DNA from: an uncultured Erythrobacter sp.
Lineage (GTDB): Bacteria; Pseudomonadota; Alphaproteobacteria; Sphingomonadales; Sphingomonadaceae
Reading direction: 5' to 3'
DNA length: 13,958 nt
Assembly (NCBI GenBank): GCA_913061345.1
Contig: CAJXTZ010000058.1
Span: 1 to 13,958, forward strand
The notes beneath the pieces were generated by a model. The model did no database searches. It was not told the DNA's origin and worked only from the letters and a program-made list of their open reading frames with translations. Of this stretch, positions 6,854 to 13,449 are shown one piece after another. Each line of letters begins with the position of its first letter. Within the stretch, counting starts at the first letter, position 1. A program made the position numbers and the translations under genes.

Positions 6854-6969
6854 CTTGGTCGGTTTGATTATGCCCGTCTCTGACACAAGTTAGGCCCGCG
6901 CGAATTTCTCTCGGCTTCGTCGCCGTGTTGTCACCGTGCGTTCTAGCCATTACGTCCAGACCGACCAAG
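6854..6969. repeat. 10-bp inverted repeat flanking chvI leader
   Basis: CTTGGTCGGT (6854-6863) and ACCGACCAAG (6960-6969) are exact reverse complements 96 bp apart in the pckA-chvI intergenic region. The right arm shares its last bases with the chvI ribosome binding site AAGGAG (6967-6972). Either a spaced pair of regulator sites or long-range RNA pairing is possible. Confidence 0.45.
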
Positions 6970-6976
6970 GAGCAGC

Positions 6977-7747
6977 ATGACCCAGCTTTCCCACGATACC
7001 ACAGGCGAGCCGCACGATCCGGCGGCAGAGAGCCAGCGCACCATTGCGTTGGTGGATGATGATCGCAACATCCTTACCACGCTTTCGATCGCCCTGCAGG
7101 CGGAAGGATATGCCACGCGCGTCTATTCGGATGGGGAGGCCGCGCTGGCTGCCTTGCAGCATAATCCGCCCGACCTTGCCGTATTCGACATTAAGATGCC
7201 GCGAATGGACGGGATGGAATTGCTGCAGAAACTGCGCGAATCGTCCGACCTTCCGGTAATTTTCCTTACCAGCAAGGACCAGGAGGAGGACGAAGAGGCT
7301 GGCCTCGCAATGGGCGCGGACGATTACATCGCCAAGCCTTTCAGCCAGCGACTGCTGCTGGCCCGTATCCGCACGATCCTGCGGCGTGCGGCCCCGCTGC
7401 CCGAAACCGTGGAGGGGTCCGCGCCCATGCCGACCGCGCAGAACGAGGTGATCGCGCGCGGAAGACTGGCGATGGATCCGGCACGCCACCAGGTGACCTG
7501 GGATGGCAAGCCTGTCAGCCTGACTGTTACCGAATTCCTGATTCTGGAGGCGCTGGCCATCCGCCCCGGCGTAATCAAGAGCCGCAACCAATTGATGGAT
7601 GCGGCCTATCCGGACGATATTTTCGTCGACGATCGCACCGTGGATTCCCACATCAAGCGCCTGCGCCGCAAATTCCGCGCGGTAGACCCGGAGTTCGGCG
7701 CGATCGAGACGCTGTACGGCGCGGGTTACAGCTTCACCGATGGCTGA
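6977..7747 (+). CDS. chvI: OmpR-type response regulator ChvI
   Basis: A 256-residue response regulator that acts with ChvG in the alphaproteobacterial envelope/acid-stress response. The receiver domain spans about 22-140. It has the acidic pocket DDD (27-29), phospho-acceptor D71 in [11 protein letters not shown]98 in VIFLTSKD and K120 in AKPFSQRLL. The winged-helix DNA-binding domain spans about 155-256, with [28 protein letters not shown] and the closing GAGYSF wing. [12 protein letters not shown] and [14 protein letters not shown] are very close to rhizobial ChvI. About 20 extra N-terminal residues precede the domain. The start is ATG 6977, set by AAGGAG at 6967-6972. It overlaps chvG by 8 nt, so the two are translationally coupled. 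The promoter must lie in the 220-bp gap to pckA, but I could not place it convincingly. Confidence 0.95.
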   Translation: MTQLSHDTTGEPHDPAAESQRTIALVDDDRNILTTLSIALQAEGYATRVYSDGEAALAALQHNPPDLAVFDIKMPRMDGMELLQKLRESSDLPVIFLTSKDQEEDEEAGLAMGADDYIAKPFSQRLLLARIRTILRRAAPLPETVEGSAPMPTAQNEVIARGRLAMDPARHQVTWDGKPVSLTVTEFLILEALAIRPGVIKSRNQLMDAAYPDDIFVDDRTVDSHIKRLRRKFRAVDPEFGAIETLYGAGYSFTDG

Positions 7748-9308
7748 TGAAAGCGCACGCGACGCGCTTCAGGCCAGCCGCCTTGAACGGCTTGGCTTTC
7801 CCATCGGTCGCTCGCTTACCGCCCGCATACTGGCGGTGAACCTCATTCCCCTGCTGGTGCTGGCAGGGAGCCTGTTCTTCCTCGACTCCTACCGTCGGCA
7901 GTTGCTGGACGAACGCTTCAAGCTGGCCCGGATCGAGGCGCAGATCACGGCAGAGGCTCTGGCGGGCGCAACGCGCGAACGGCAGGAAGCGCTGCTGAGC
8001 CAGATCGGGCGCGAACAGCGTATGCGGCTGCGCATGTATGACAGCGACGGCACGCTGATCGCCGATAGCTTCGACCTCGATGAACCCTCCTTCATCTTCG
8101 ATGACCCGGTAGCGGAACCTTTTCTGGAAGACCTTGCCAGGTGGACGGACGATGCCCTGAACTTCGCCGTTGGTGCCCCCTCCCCGCCGCCCTATGTGGA
8201 GCCGGAGAACACAGCGGCCGATACCTGGCCCGAACTTGCCCGCGTGCGCCAGCAGGGGCTAACCCAGATCGAACTGCGCCGCGCACCGGACAATACGCCC
8301 GTCATCAATGCAGCGGCCCCCGTCGGCGTGAACGGCGCCAGCCTGCTCACCACCCGCAATGCCGCCGATATCACCCAGGCCGTTCGCAATGCGCGCAGCA
8401 GTCTGATGACGATCATCCTGTTGGCACTGGTAGTGTCCACCATCCTGTCGCTGTATCTGGCAAATACCATAATCGAGCCATTGAGACGGCTTGTGCGCGC
8501 CACCTCGCTGGTGCGGCTAGGCAGAGAGCGCGAGGTGGAAGTCCCACGAATGGACGAGCGCGCCGACGAGATCGGCCTGCTGGCGCGCGCCGTGTCGGAC
8601 ATGACGGCAACGCTGCGCCACCGGATCGACGCGGTGGAAACATTCGCCGCCGATGTCGCGCATGAGATCAAGAACCCGCTCGCATCGCTGCGCAGTGCCA
8701 CAGAATCGTTGCCCAAGGTCGACGATCCTGAACTGCGCGGACAGCTTGCACATATCGCCGCGCATGACGTGTTACGCATTGATCGCCTCGTCTCCGAAAT
8801 CTCCGAAGCCAGCCGCATCGACGCAGAGCTGAGCCGTGCCACTTTCGAGGCCGTGGAACTGGGCCAGCTTTTCACCAATGTCGTGGCCCGCAAGATGGAA
8901 CGCAGCGAAAATCGCGGGTGCTCCATCGAGATCAACCTCGAAACTACCGGCGACATGGTGATGGGCGTACCGATCCGTCTGGAGCGTGTCGCCGAAAACC
9001 TGATCGACAATGCCGTATCATTCTCGCCCCAGGGTGGCCGTATTGTGGTGACCATTGCGCGCGAGCATGACCGTGTCAGCGCAACGGTCTGCGATGAAGG
9101 CCCCGGCATTCCCGAGGCCGAGCGGGAAAAAGTCTTCCGCCGGTTCCATTCGCACCGCCCCGAGGGGGAGGAATACGGAAACCACTCGGGACTTGGACTG
9201 GCCATTGGCCGCACCATTGCAGAGGCGCACGACGGCACCCTTTTCGTCGTCGATCCGCAAGGCGAGTTGGGCGGGGCCTGTCTCGTCCTCGAATTGCCCG
9301 GATTATGA
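7740..9308 (+). CDS. chvG: sensor histidine kinase ChvG
   Basis: A 522-residue membrane sensor kinase, partner of the preceding ChvI. TM1 is about 30-48 ([19 protein letters not shown]). A periplasmic sensor region of about 170 residues follows, with [14 protein letters not shown] and an acidic [14 protein letters not shown]2 is about 222-244 ([20 protein letters not shown]), then a HAMP domain beginning at [13 protein letters not shown]. The HisKA phospho-acceptor is H308 in [11 protein letters not shown]. The ATPase domain shows the N-box [12 protein letters not shown] (E419-N424 onward), DEGPGIP and SGLGLAIG. The whole layout fits the ChvG/ExoS family; in rhizobia its activity is restrained by periplasmic ExoR, which is not seen here. 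All catalytic motifs are intact. The stop is TGA at 9306-9308, and hprK starts 10 nt later. Confidence 0.95.
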   Translation: MADESARDALQASRLERLGFPIGRSLTARILAVNLIPLLVLAGSLFFLDSYRRQLLDERFKLARIEAQITAEALAGATRERQEALLSQIGREQRMRLRMYDSDGTLIADSFDLDEPSFIFDDPVAEPFLEDLARWTDDALNFAVGAPSPPPYVEPENTAADTWPELARVRQQGLTQIELRRAPDNTPVINAAAPVGVNGASLLTTRNAADITQAVRNARSSLMTIILLALVVSTILSLYLANTIIEPLRRLVRATSLVRLGREREVEVPRMDERADEIGLLARAVSDMTATLRHRIDAVETFAADVAHEIKNPLASLRSATESLPKVDDPELRGQLAHIAAHDVLRIDRLVSEISEASRIDAELSRATFEAVELGQLFTNVVARKMERSENRGCSIEINLETTGDMVMGVPIRLERVAENLIDNAVSFSPQGGRIVVTIAREHDRVSATVCDEGPGIPEAEREKVFRRFHSHRPEGEEYGNHSGLGLAIGRTIAEAHDGTLFVVDPQGELGGACLVLELPGL

Positions 9309-9318
9309 CACGAAAACG

Positions 9319-9738
9319 ATGAGTGAAGTGATCGCCAATATCAGCTGTGTTGCAATTCGCGGCCGGGCAGTGCTGATTACCGGTCCATCGGGCATTGGCA
9401 AATCCAGCCTGGCACTGGCACTGATGGATCGCGGGGCCGATCTGATCGGTGACGATGGGGTCACTCTTACGATGGTCGACGACCTCGTGATTGCAGCGCC
9501 TGCGCCCAACATCGCAGGCCTTATCGAGATCCGTAATGTCGGTTTGCGGCAAGTCCCTACAGCAACGGCACCTGTCGCAATCGTCCTCAGATTGAGTTCG
9601 AGTGCCGAACGCCTGCCACTGGACCAGGATACCGCGAAGATACTGGGCCGCGATATTCCGCAGGTTACGCTGTTCCCGGATACGCCTTATCTCGCCCTGA
9701 GAGCGGAGGCGGCGCTGGAAATGCACGGACTGGACTGA
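9319..9738 (+). CDS. hprK: short alphaproteobacterial HPr kinase/phosphorylase
   Basis: A 139-residue protein equal to the catalytic domain of HPr kinase; alphaproteobacterial HprK usually lacks the N-terminal domain of Firmicute HprK. It would phosphorylate a serine of HPr, encoded four genes on. The Walker A motif is GPSGIGKSS (22-30, K28). The acidic pair is D45-D46 in LIGDDGV. IEIRNVGL corresponds to the family signature EIRGLGI. The position of the conserved His before the P-loop is occupied by Asn7 (ANISCVAI). The reading frame stays open upstream through chvG, but ATG 9319 is chosen because it lies 10 nt after the chvG stop and gives the normal alphaproteobacterial length. The ribosome binding site is weak, so translation may be coupled to chvG. 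A perfect hairpin spans its stop codon. Confidence 0.9.
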   Translation: MSEVIANISCVAIRGRAVLITGPSGIGKSSLALALMDRGADLIGDDGVTLTMVDDLVIAAPAPNIAGLIEIRNVGLRQVPTATAPVAIVLRLSSSAERLPLDQDTAKILGRDIPQVTLFPDTPYLALRAEAALEMHGLD

Positions 9739-9747
9739 AGTCCAGTC
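9728..9747 (+). repeat. perfect hairpin across the hprK stop codon
   Basis: GACTGGACTGAAGTCCAGTC is a perfect inverted repeat with 9-bp arms. As RNA it folds to an 8-bp stem with a TGAA tetraloop, and the hprK TGA stop falls at the loop. It is followed by TTCACATTT, too interrupted for a standard terminator. It may be a partial attenuator or mRNA-stability element between hprK and rapZ. Confidence 0.55.
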
Positions 9748-9783
9748 TTCACATTTACTAACAAAACGCACATCAGACACGCC

Positions 9784-10707
9784 ATGGCAAAACAGACTTC
9801 GCAATCCGCAATTGCTGTCCCGCCGCAGCACATACTGCTCGTCACAGGATTGCTGGGTGCGGGCAAGACCACGGCCCTGCGCGAGCTGGAGGATCTGGGC
9901 TGGGAATCGCTAGACAATTTTCCGATCCGCCTGCTGGATCGGCTGGTGGGGACAGACGATGCCAATCATTCGCTCGCCATCGGTTTCGATTGCCGCACGC
10001 GCGGGTTTGTGCCTGCTGACATCATCGAACAGGTGAAGCGTTGGGTGGAGAATGAGAATTTGGCCATCACCACCTTGTTCCTGGACTGCAACGGGAACGA
10101 GCTGGAGCGGCGCTTCAACGAAACGCGGCGCCGTCACTTCCTGGCCGGAGACCTGCCCGTAGCCTACGGCATCTCGGCAGAACGCGAGTTGCTGGCCCCG
10201 CTGCGTCGCTGGGCGGACGTGCTGATCGACACCACCGATTATTCCACCAATGAGCTGAAGCAGACGATTCGCGACCAGTTTCAGCAGACCGCGCCGCAGC
10301 AGATGACCGTTACCGTTTCCAGTTTCGGATTCGCGCGCGGCAAGCCGCCCACGGCCGATCTGGTGTTCGACATGCGCTATCTTGACAACCCGCACTGGGA
10401 AGATGGCCTGCGCGAACAGACCGGGCTGGATGCAGGTGTGGGCGAATTTATCGAACGCAGCGCCGTATTCGCCTCCAGCTTTGATAAGATCCGCAGTCTG
10501 CTGCTGGAATTGCTTCCGCGTTATGCCGAACAGGGCAAGGCATATGTGAATATCGCTTTCGGATGCACAGGCGGAAGGCACCGCTCTGTTTACACGGCGG
10601 AGAAGATGGCGCAGGAGTTGCGGCAGGGCGGCTTTTCGCCCACCGTGCTGCACCGTAACCTGGGATCGCGCGCGGAAGACCTGGTGGAGGGAAGCCAGCA
10701 CCCGTGA
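9784..10707 (+). CDS. rapZ: RapZ/YvcJ nucleotide-binding regulator
   Basis: A 307-residue RapZ-family protein of normal length. The N-terminal P-loop domain has GLLGAGKTT (22-30); the usual second serine of GLSGAGKST is Leu here. ESLDNFP follows. The C-terminal domain has VFDMRYLDNPHW, the TGLD loop and the family signature GCTGGRHRSV (260-269). In enterobacteria RapZ directs decay of the sRNA GlmZ to control glucosamine-6-phosphate synthase, and in Bacillus YvcJ hydrolyses nucleotides. The strongly basic C-terminal tail used by E. coli RapZ for RNA binding is not obvious here, so the RNA role should not be assumed. It starts at ATG 9784, 45 nt after hprK, and ends 55 nt before the EIIA gene. 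Its place between hprK and HPr is typical of alphaproteobacteria. Confidence 0.95.
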   Translation: MAKQTSQSAIAVPPQHILLVTGLLGAGKTTALRELEDLGWESLDNFPIRLLDRLVGTDDANHSLAIGFDCRTRGFVPADIIEQVKRWVENENLAITTLFLDCNGNELERRFNETRRRHFLAGDLPVAYGISAERELLAPLRRWADVLIDTTDYSTNELKQTIRDQFQQTAPQQMTVTVSSFGFARGKPPTADLVFDMRYLDNPHWEDGLREQTGLDAGVGEFIERSAVFASSFDKIRSLLLELLPRYAEQGKAYVNIAFGCTGGRHRSVYTAEKMAQELRQGGFSPTVLHRNLGSRAEDLVEGSQHP

Positions 10708-10762
10708 CGATTGCCGAAATCTCCACAGCAACCGTTAAGAACGCAAAGAGCATAACAGTTTC

Positions 10763-11167
10763 ATGATCGGACTGATTCTCGTCACCCACGGCCGTCTGGC
10801 CGAGGAATTCGTTTCCGCCATGGAACACGTCGTTGGCCAGCAGGATGGGATCGCCACGATCTGCATCGGCCCGAGCGATGATATGGAAGAGCGCCGCCAG
10901 GAAATTGCCGATGCCATCGAACGTGTGGATACGGGCGCTGGTGCAATTCTGCTGACAGACCTTTTCGGGGGCACGCCATCCAATCTGGCGATCTCGCTGC
11001 TCCAGTCCGGCCGTACCGAAGTGCTGGCCGGTATCAACCTGCCAATGTTGATACGGCTGGCAGGCGCGCGCAAGGAATTGCCGCTGGGCCAGGCCGCCGC
11101 CGCCGCGCGTGAGGCGGGACGCAATTATATTACCCTTGCATCAGAATTCCTTGGTCAGGACGCCTGA
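10763..11167 (+). CDS. PTS EIIA component, mannose type
   Basis: A 134-residue single-domain EIIA of the mannose/fructose PTS family. The predicted phosphorylated residue is H9 in ILVTHGRLAEEF. LLTDLFGGTPSNLA (about 62-75) is the family's second conserved block and is followed by VLAGINLPML. No EIIB, EIIC or EIID gene is nearby, so this is probably a regulatory rather than a transport EIIA. In alphaproteobacteria an EIIA(Man) accepts phosphate from HPr in a PTS-Ntr-like relay. The start is ATG 10763, with only a weak purine stretch (AAAGAG, 10745-10750) upstream. Its stop TGA (11165-11167) is merged with the ribosome binding site of the HPr gene, which favours coupled synthesis of donor and acceptor. 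Confidence 0.93.
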   Translation: MIGLILVTHGRLAEEFVSAMEHVVGQQDGIATICIGPSDDMEERRQEIADAIERVDTGAGAILLTDLFGGTPSNLAISLLQSGRTEVLAGINLPMLIRLAGARKELPLGQAAAAAREAGRNYITLASEFLGQDA

Positions 11168-11171
11168 GGAG
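11166..11171 (+). promoter_or_regulatory. ribosome binding site of HPr gene
   Basis: GAGGAG overlaps the stop codon of the EIIA gene and lies nine bases before ATG 11181. It fixes the HPr start, although the frame is open further upstream inside the EIIA gene. Confidence 0.75.
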
Positions 11172-11180
11172 AAACCGGCG

Positions 11181-11456
11181 ATGAGCGAAGCGAGCCAGGA
11201 TATCGTCATTCCCAACAAACGCGGCCTGCACGCCCGTGCCAGTGCAAAGTTCGTGAACGCTGCCAGCGCGATGGAAGGGCATTCTGTCTTCGTCGAGAAA
11301 GACGAGCAGGAAGCTGCAGGCGGTTCTATTCTCGGCCTGATGATGCTGGGCGCGGCGATGGGCGATACGGTAAAGATCCGCGTTGCCGGCGATGATGCGC
11401 AGGCAAAGCTGGCGGAGCTGGTCACGCTGGTCGAAGGCAAGTTCGGGGAGGACTGA
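11181..11456 (+). CDS. HPr phosphocarrier protein
   Basis: A 91-residue HPr, the small cytoplasmic phosphocarrier of the PTS. The active histidine is H17 in KRGLHARASAKFV, phosphorylated by enzyme I (not in the window) and passed to EIIA. The serine target of HprK is S49 in GGSILGLMMLGA, matching the SIMGLMSLG region of other HPr proteins. Both sites are present, so dual control by the phosphorelay and by the HprK three genes upstream is plausible. An open frame extends upstream to 11109, but ATG 11181 has GAGGAG nine bases before it and gives standard length. The stop TGA overlaps the next ATG as TGATG. The usual symbol differs between alphaproteobacteria (ptsH, npr), so none is assigned. 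Confidence 0.95.
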   Translation: MSEASQDIVIPNKRGLHARASAKFVNAASAMEGHSVFVEKDEQEAAGGSILGLMMLGAAMGDTVKIRVAGDDAQAKLAELVTLVEGKFGED

Positions 11457-12283
11457 TGCCCTCCTCCACTCCGCGCGGCACAAGGCGCGAGATCACCGGC
11501 TTTTCCAATCCCACGGTCAAATACCTCCGCTCCTTGCGCGAAAAGAAGCATCGCAAGCGCGAGGGCGTGTTCCTGGCCGAAGGGCTGCGTCTGCTGACCG
11601 ATGCCCACGAATGCGGGCATGTACCGCAGATGCTGGTGATGGCCGCCGGGCGCGATCCGCATCCTCTGATTAGCGCATTGGAGGATGCCGTGGACGCGGC
11701 AGGCGGAGAGATCATCGTGACCTCTCCCGACATCCTTTCCAAGATTACCGGCAAGGACAATCCGCAAAGCGTGGCGGGCATTTATACGGAATTCGACACG
11801 TCGCTGGCGGCGCTGGATCGCGCATCTGCAAAAATCTGGCTGGTGGCGCAGGCGCTCCGCGATCCGGGTAATCTTGGTACCATGTTGCGCACCGGCGATG
11901 CATTGGGCGCAGGCGGACTGATCCTAATCGACGATTGCGCCGATCCTTTCAGCGTGGAAGCCGTGCGTGCCAGCATGGGCGCGGTGTTCACCCAATCAGT
12001 CGCACGCGCCACGTGGGATGAATTCCTGCCGTGGCTTCGTGAAGCAGAGGGGCAACTTGTTGCAGCATCGCTGCGCGAGGCCGTGCCCTATCGCTCTGCG
12101 CCCTACACAGCGCCGTGCTTCGTAATGGTGGGGAACGAATCGCAAGGTCTGCCTGAAAACTACGAAATCGCCTGCGACCTGCGCGTGACCATGCCGATGC
12201 GCGGGCGGGCGGACAGCCTGAATGCGGCCGTGGCGGCAGCCGTGCTGGGGTACGAGGTGCTGGCAACGCTCGACGAAAGCTGA
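11456..12283 (+). CDS. TrmH/SpoU family RNA methyltransferase
   Basis: A 275-residue SPOUT methyltransferase, probably a 2'-O-ribose methylase of rRNA or tRNA. The N-terminal substrate-binding domain has NPTVKYLRSLREKKHRKREGVF and FLAEGLRLL. Motif 1 is LRDPGNLGTMLRTGDALG, with N139. Motif 2 is MVGNESQGLP (224-233). Motif 3 is MPMRGRADSLNAAVAAAV near the C-terminus. The last two form the trefoil-knot SAM site with its conserved E and N. Length and order match 23S rRNA (guanosine-2'-O)-type enzymes such as RlmB relatives, but the modified base cannot be read from sequence. It is translationally coupled to HPr through TGATG (1-nt overlap). It ends the plus-strand cluster and converges on the histidine kinase gene with a 10-nt gap; no terminator is visible. 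Confidence 0.92.
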   Translation: MPSSTPRGTRREITGFSNPTVKYLRSLREKKHRKREGVFLAEGLRLLTDAHECGHVPQMLVMAAGRDPHPLISALEDAVDAAGGEIIVTSPDILSKITGKDNPQSVAGIYTEFDTSLAALDRASAKIWLVAQALRDPGNLGTMLRTGDALGAGGLILIDDCADPFSVEAVRASMGAVFTQSVARATWDEFLPWLREAEGQLVAASLREAVPYRSAPYTAPCFVMVGNESQGLPENYEIACDLRVTMPMRGRADSLNAAVAAAVLGYEVLATLDES

Positions 12284-12293
12284 ACGGCTGCAC

Positions 12294-13397
12294 TTATCCC
12301 GCGTCGCCGGTCAATCTCTGCTTCCGGATTTCGAGGCGCAAGCCATCTCCTTCCGCGCTCCAGCTGGTAGAGGCACCATGGGAGCGTGCCAGTGACTGGA
12401 TGACGCGAGTTCCAAGACCCGCCGATGCTGCGGCCAGTTCCGCATCCGCGGACGTGGCCGTGCCGGTGTCCCTGCACACAATCGACCATTCGCCATTGTC
12501 GATGTGAACGGCAATATCGATCCGTCCGTTGCCGTCCTTCAAACCGTGCTTCACCGTGTTGGACACGAATTCATTGACGATAAGCAGGAAAGCGTTGGCA
12601 AGCTCCGGACTTGCCTGATCGCCCTTCACGCTGAACGTCAGTTCTATACCCTCGGGCACGAGCTGTTCCAGATCGCGCATTACGCTTTCGAACAGCGTTT
12701 GCAGGTTGATGGTCTGCCCCTTGTTCATATCATGCAGCTGCGCATGCAACGAGGACAGGGAGCGGATGCGAAGGCTTGCATCGTGGAGCGCCTGACGCAC
12801 GCCCTCATCCGCCGCCCGCTTGGCCTTCATTGACAGCATCGCGCCAATCGACGCGAGGGAATTCTTGACCCGGTGATCCACTTCCTGGCGCAGAATCCGT
12901 TCATTCTCCACCGCCATGCGCAGATCCAGTTCGCGCACGACGTGACGGGAAAGTATCTTGAGAACCTTGCGCTGGCCTTCTGTCAAGGTGCGCGGTTTGT
13001 TGTCGAGGACACACAGCGTTCCCAGCGGCAGCCCATTCGCGCCCTTCAGCACGGCGCCCGCGTAGAACCGGAAGCCCGGATCATCGTTGCACAGCGGATT
13101 GTCGGCCATCCTGGGATCGAGCAGCGTATCGGGTATCTCCACGAAATCGTCCTGCAGGATCACGTGGCCGCAAAGGCTGGTTTCAAGCGGGGTCGACCGA
13201 ACGCCCAGTCCGACCTCGGCCTTGAACCACTGGCGACCTTCATCGATAAAGTTGACCACCGAAACCGGCACGTCACAAAGCTCCGACGCAAGCTCGACCA
13301 GTTCGTCGAAATCCCGCTCCCGCTCTGTATCGAGGATGTTATAGCGCCGCAGTTCCTGCAAACGCTCGCTTTCCAGGGGATGAACGTCGGGCTTCAT
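12294..13397 (-). CDS. GAF domain HWE/HisKA_2 sensor histidine kinase
   Basis: A 367-residue soluble histidine kinase with no membrane segment. A GAF domain occupies about residues 22-160 (FDELVELASELCDVPVSVVNFID, TSLCGHVI, FYAGAVLKGANGLPLGTLCVLD). The dimerisation/phospho-acceptor segment is EVDHRVKNSLASIGAML with H175, the HRVKN form of HWE and HisKA_2 kinases common in alphaproteobacteria. The ATPase domain has the N-box NEFVSNTVKHGL, then CRDTG and AGLGTRVIQSLARS. Such kinases often feed general-stress or light/redox responses; the ligand here is unknown. No response regulator or sigma factor is adjacent. The start is ATG 13397, with only a weak ribosome binding site. It follows the SH3-like gene on the same strand after 52 nt. 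Confidence 0.9.
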   Translation of the reverse strand: MKPDVHPLESERLQELRRYNILDTERERDFDELVELASELCDVPVSVVNFIDEGRQWFKAEVGLGVRSTPLETSLCGHVILQDDFVEIPDTLLDPRMADNPLCNDDPGFRFYAGAVLKGANGLPLGTLCVLDNKPRTLTEGQRKVLKILSRHVVRELDLRMAVENERILRQEVDHRVKNSLASIGAMLSMKAKRAADEGVRQALHDASLRIRSLSSLHAQLHDMNKGQTINLQTLFESVMRDLEQLVPEGIELTFSVKGDQASPELANAFLLIVNEFVSNTVKHGLKDGNGRIDIAVHIDNGEWSIVCRDTGTATSADAELAAASAGLGTRVIQSLARSHGASTSWSAEGDGLRLEIRKQRLTGDAG

Positions 13398-13434
13398 CGC
13401 GCTCTAATAGCAGTCTTTCGGATCATGGGAAGAA

Positions 13435-13448
13435 GCATCGCAGGATGC
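13435..13448 (-). terminator. weak hairpin after SH3-like gene
   Basis: On the minus strand GCATC (13448-13444), loop CTGC and GATGC (13439-13435) form a 5-bp stem directly after the stop of the SH3-like gene, followed by TTCTTCCC. It is at best a partial terminator before the kinase gene. Confidence 0.3.
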
Positions 13449-13449
13449 C

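Noticed and set aside
6928..6956. TTGTCA - 17 bp - TACGTC as a chvI promoter
   Set aside because: The -10 matches consensus at only two bases, and a start this close to the ribosome binding site would leave almost no leader. It is not convincing enough to annotate.
6609..6968. 119-codon minus-strand ORF across the pckA start and leader
   Set aside because: It overlaps pckA in another frame, covers the candidate promoter and palindrome, and has no protein-like features.
8192..9238. 348-codon minus-strand ORF opposite chvG
   Set aside because: Its Ser/Arg-rich composition is the complement of the chvG coding pattern, and it shows no motif.
9055..9318. N-terminal extension of hprK into chvG
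   Set aside because: The open frame upstream of 9319 is a shadow of chvG; ATG 9319 gives the usual length of alphaproteobacterial HprK.
11109..11180. N-terminal extension of HPr into the EIIA gene
   Set aside because: ATG 11181 has GAGGAG at proper distance and yields a standard 91-residue HPr.
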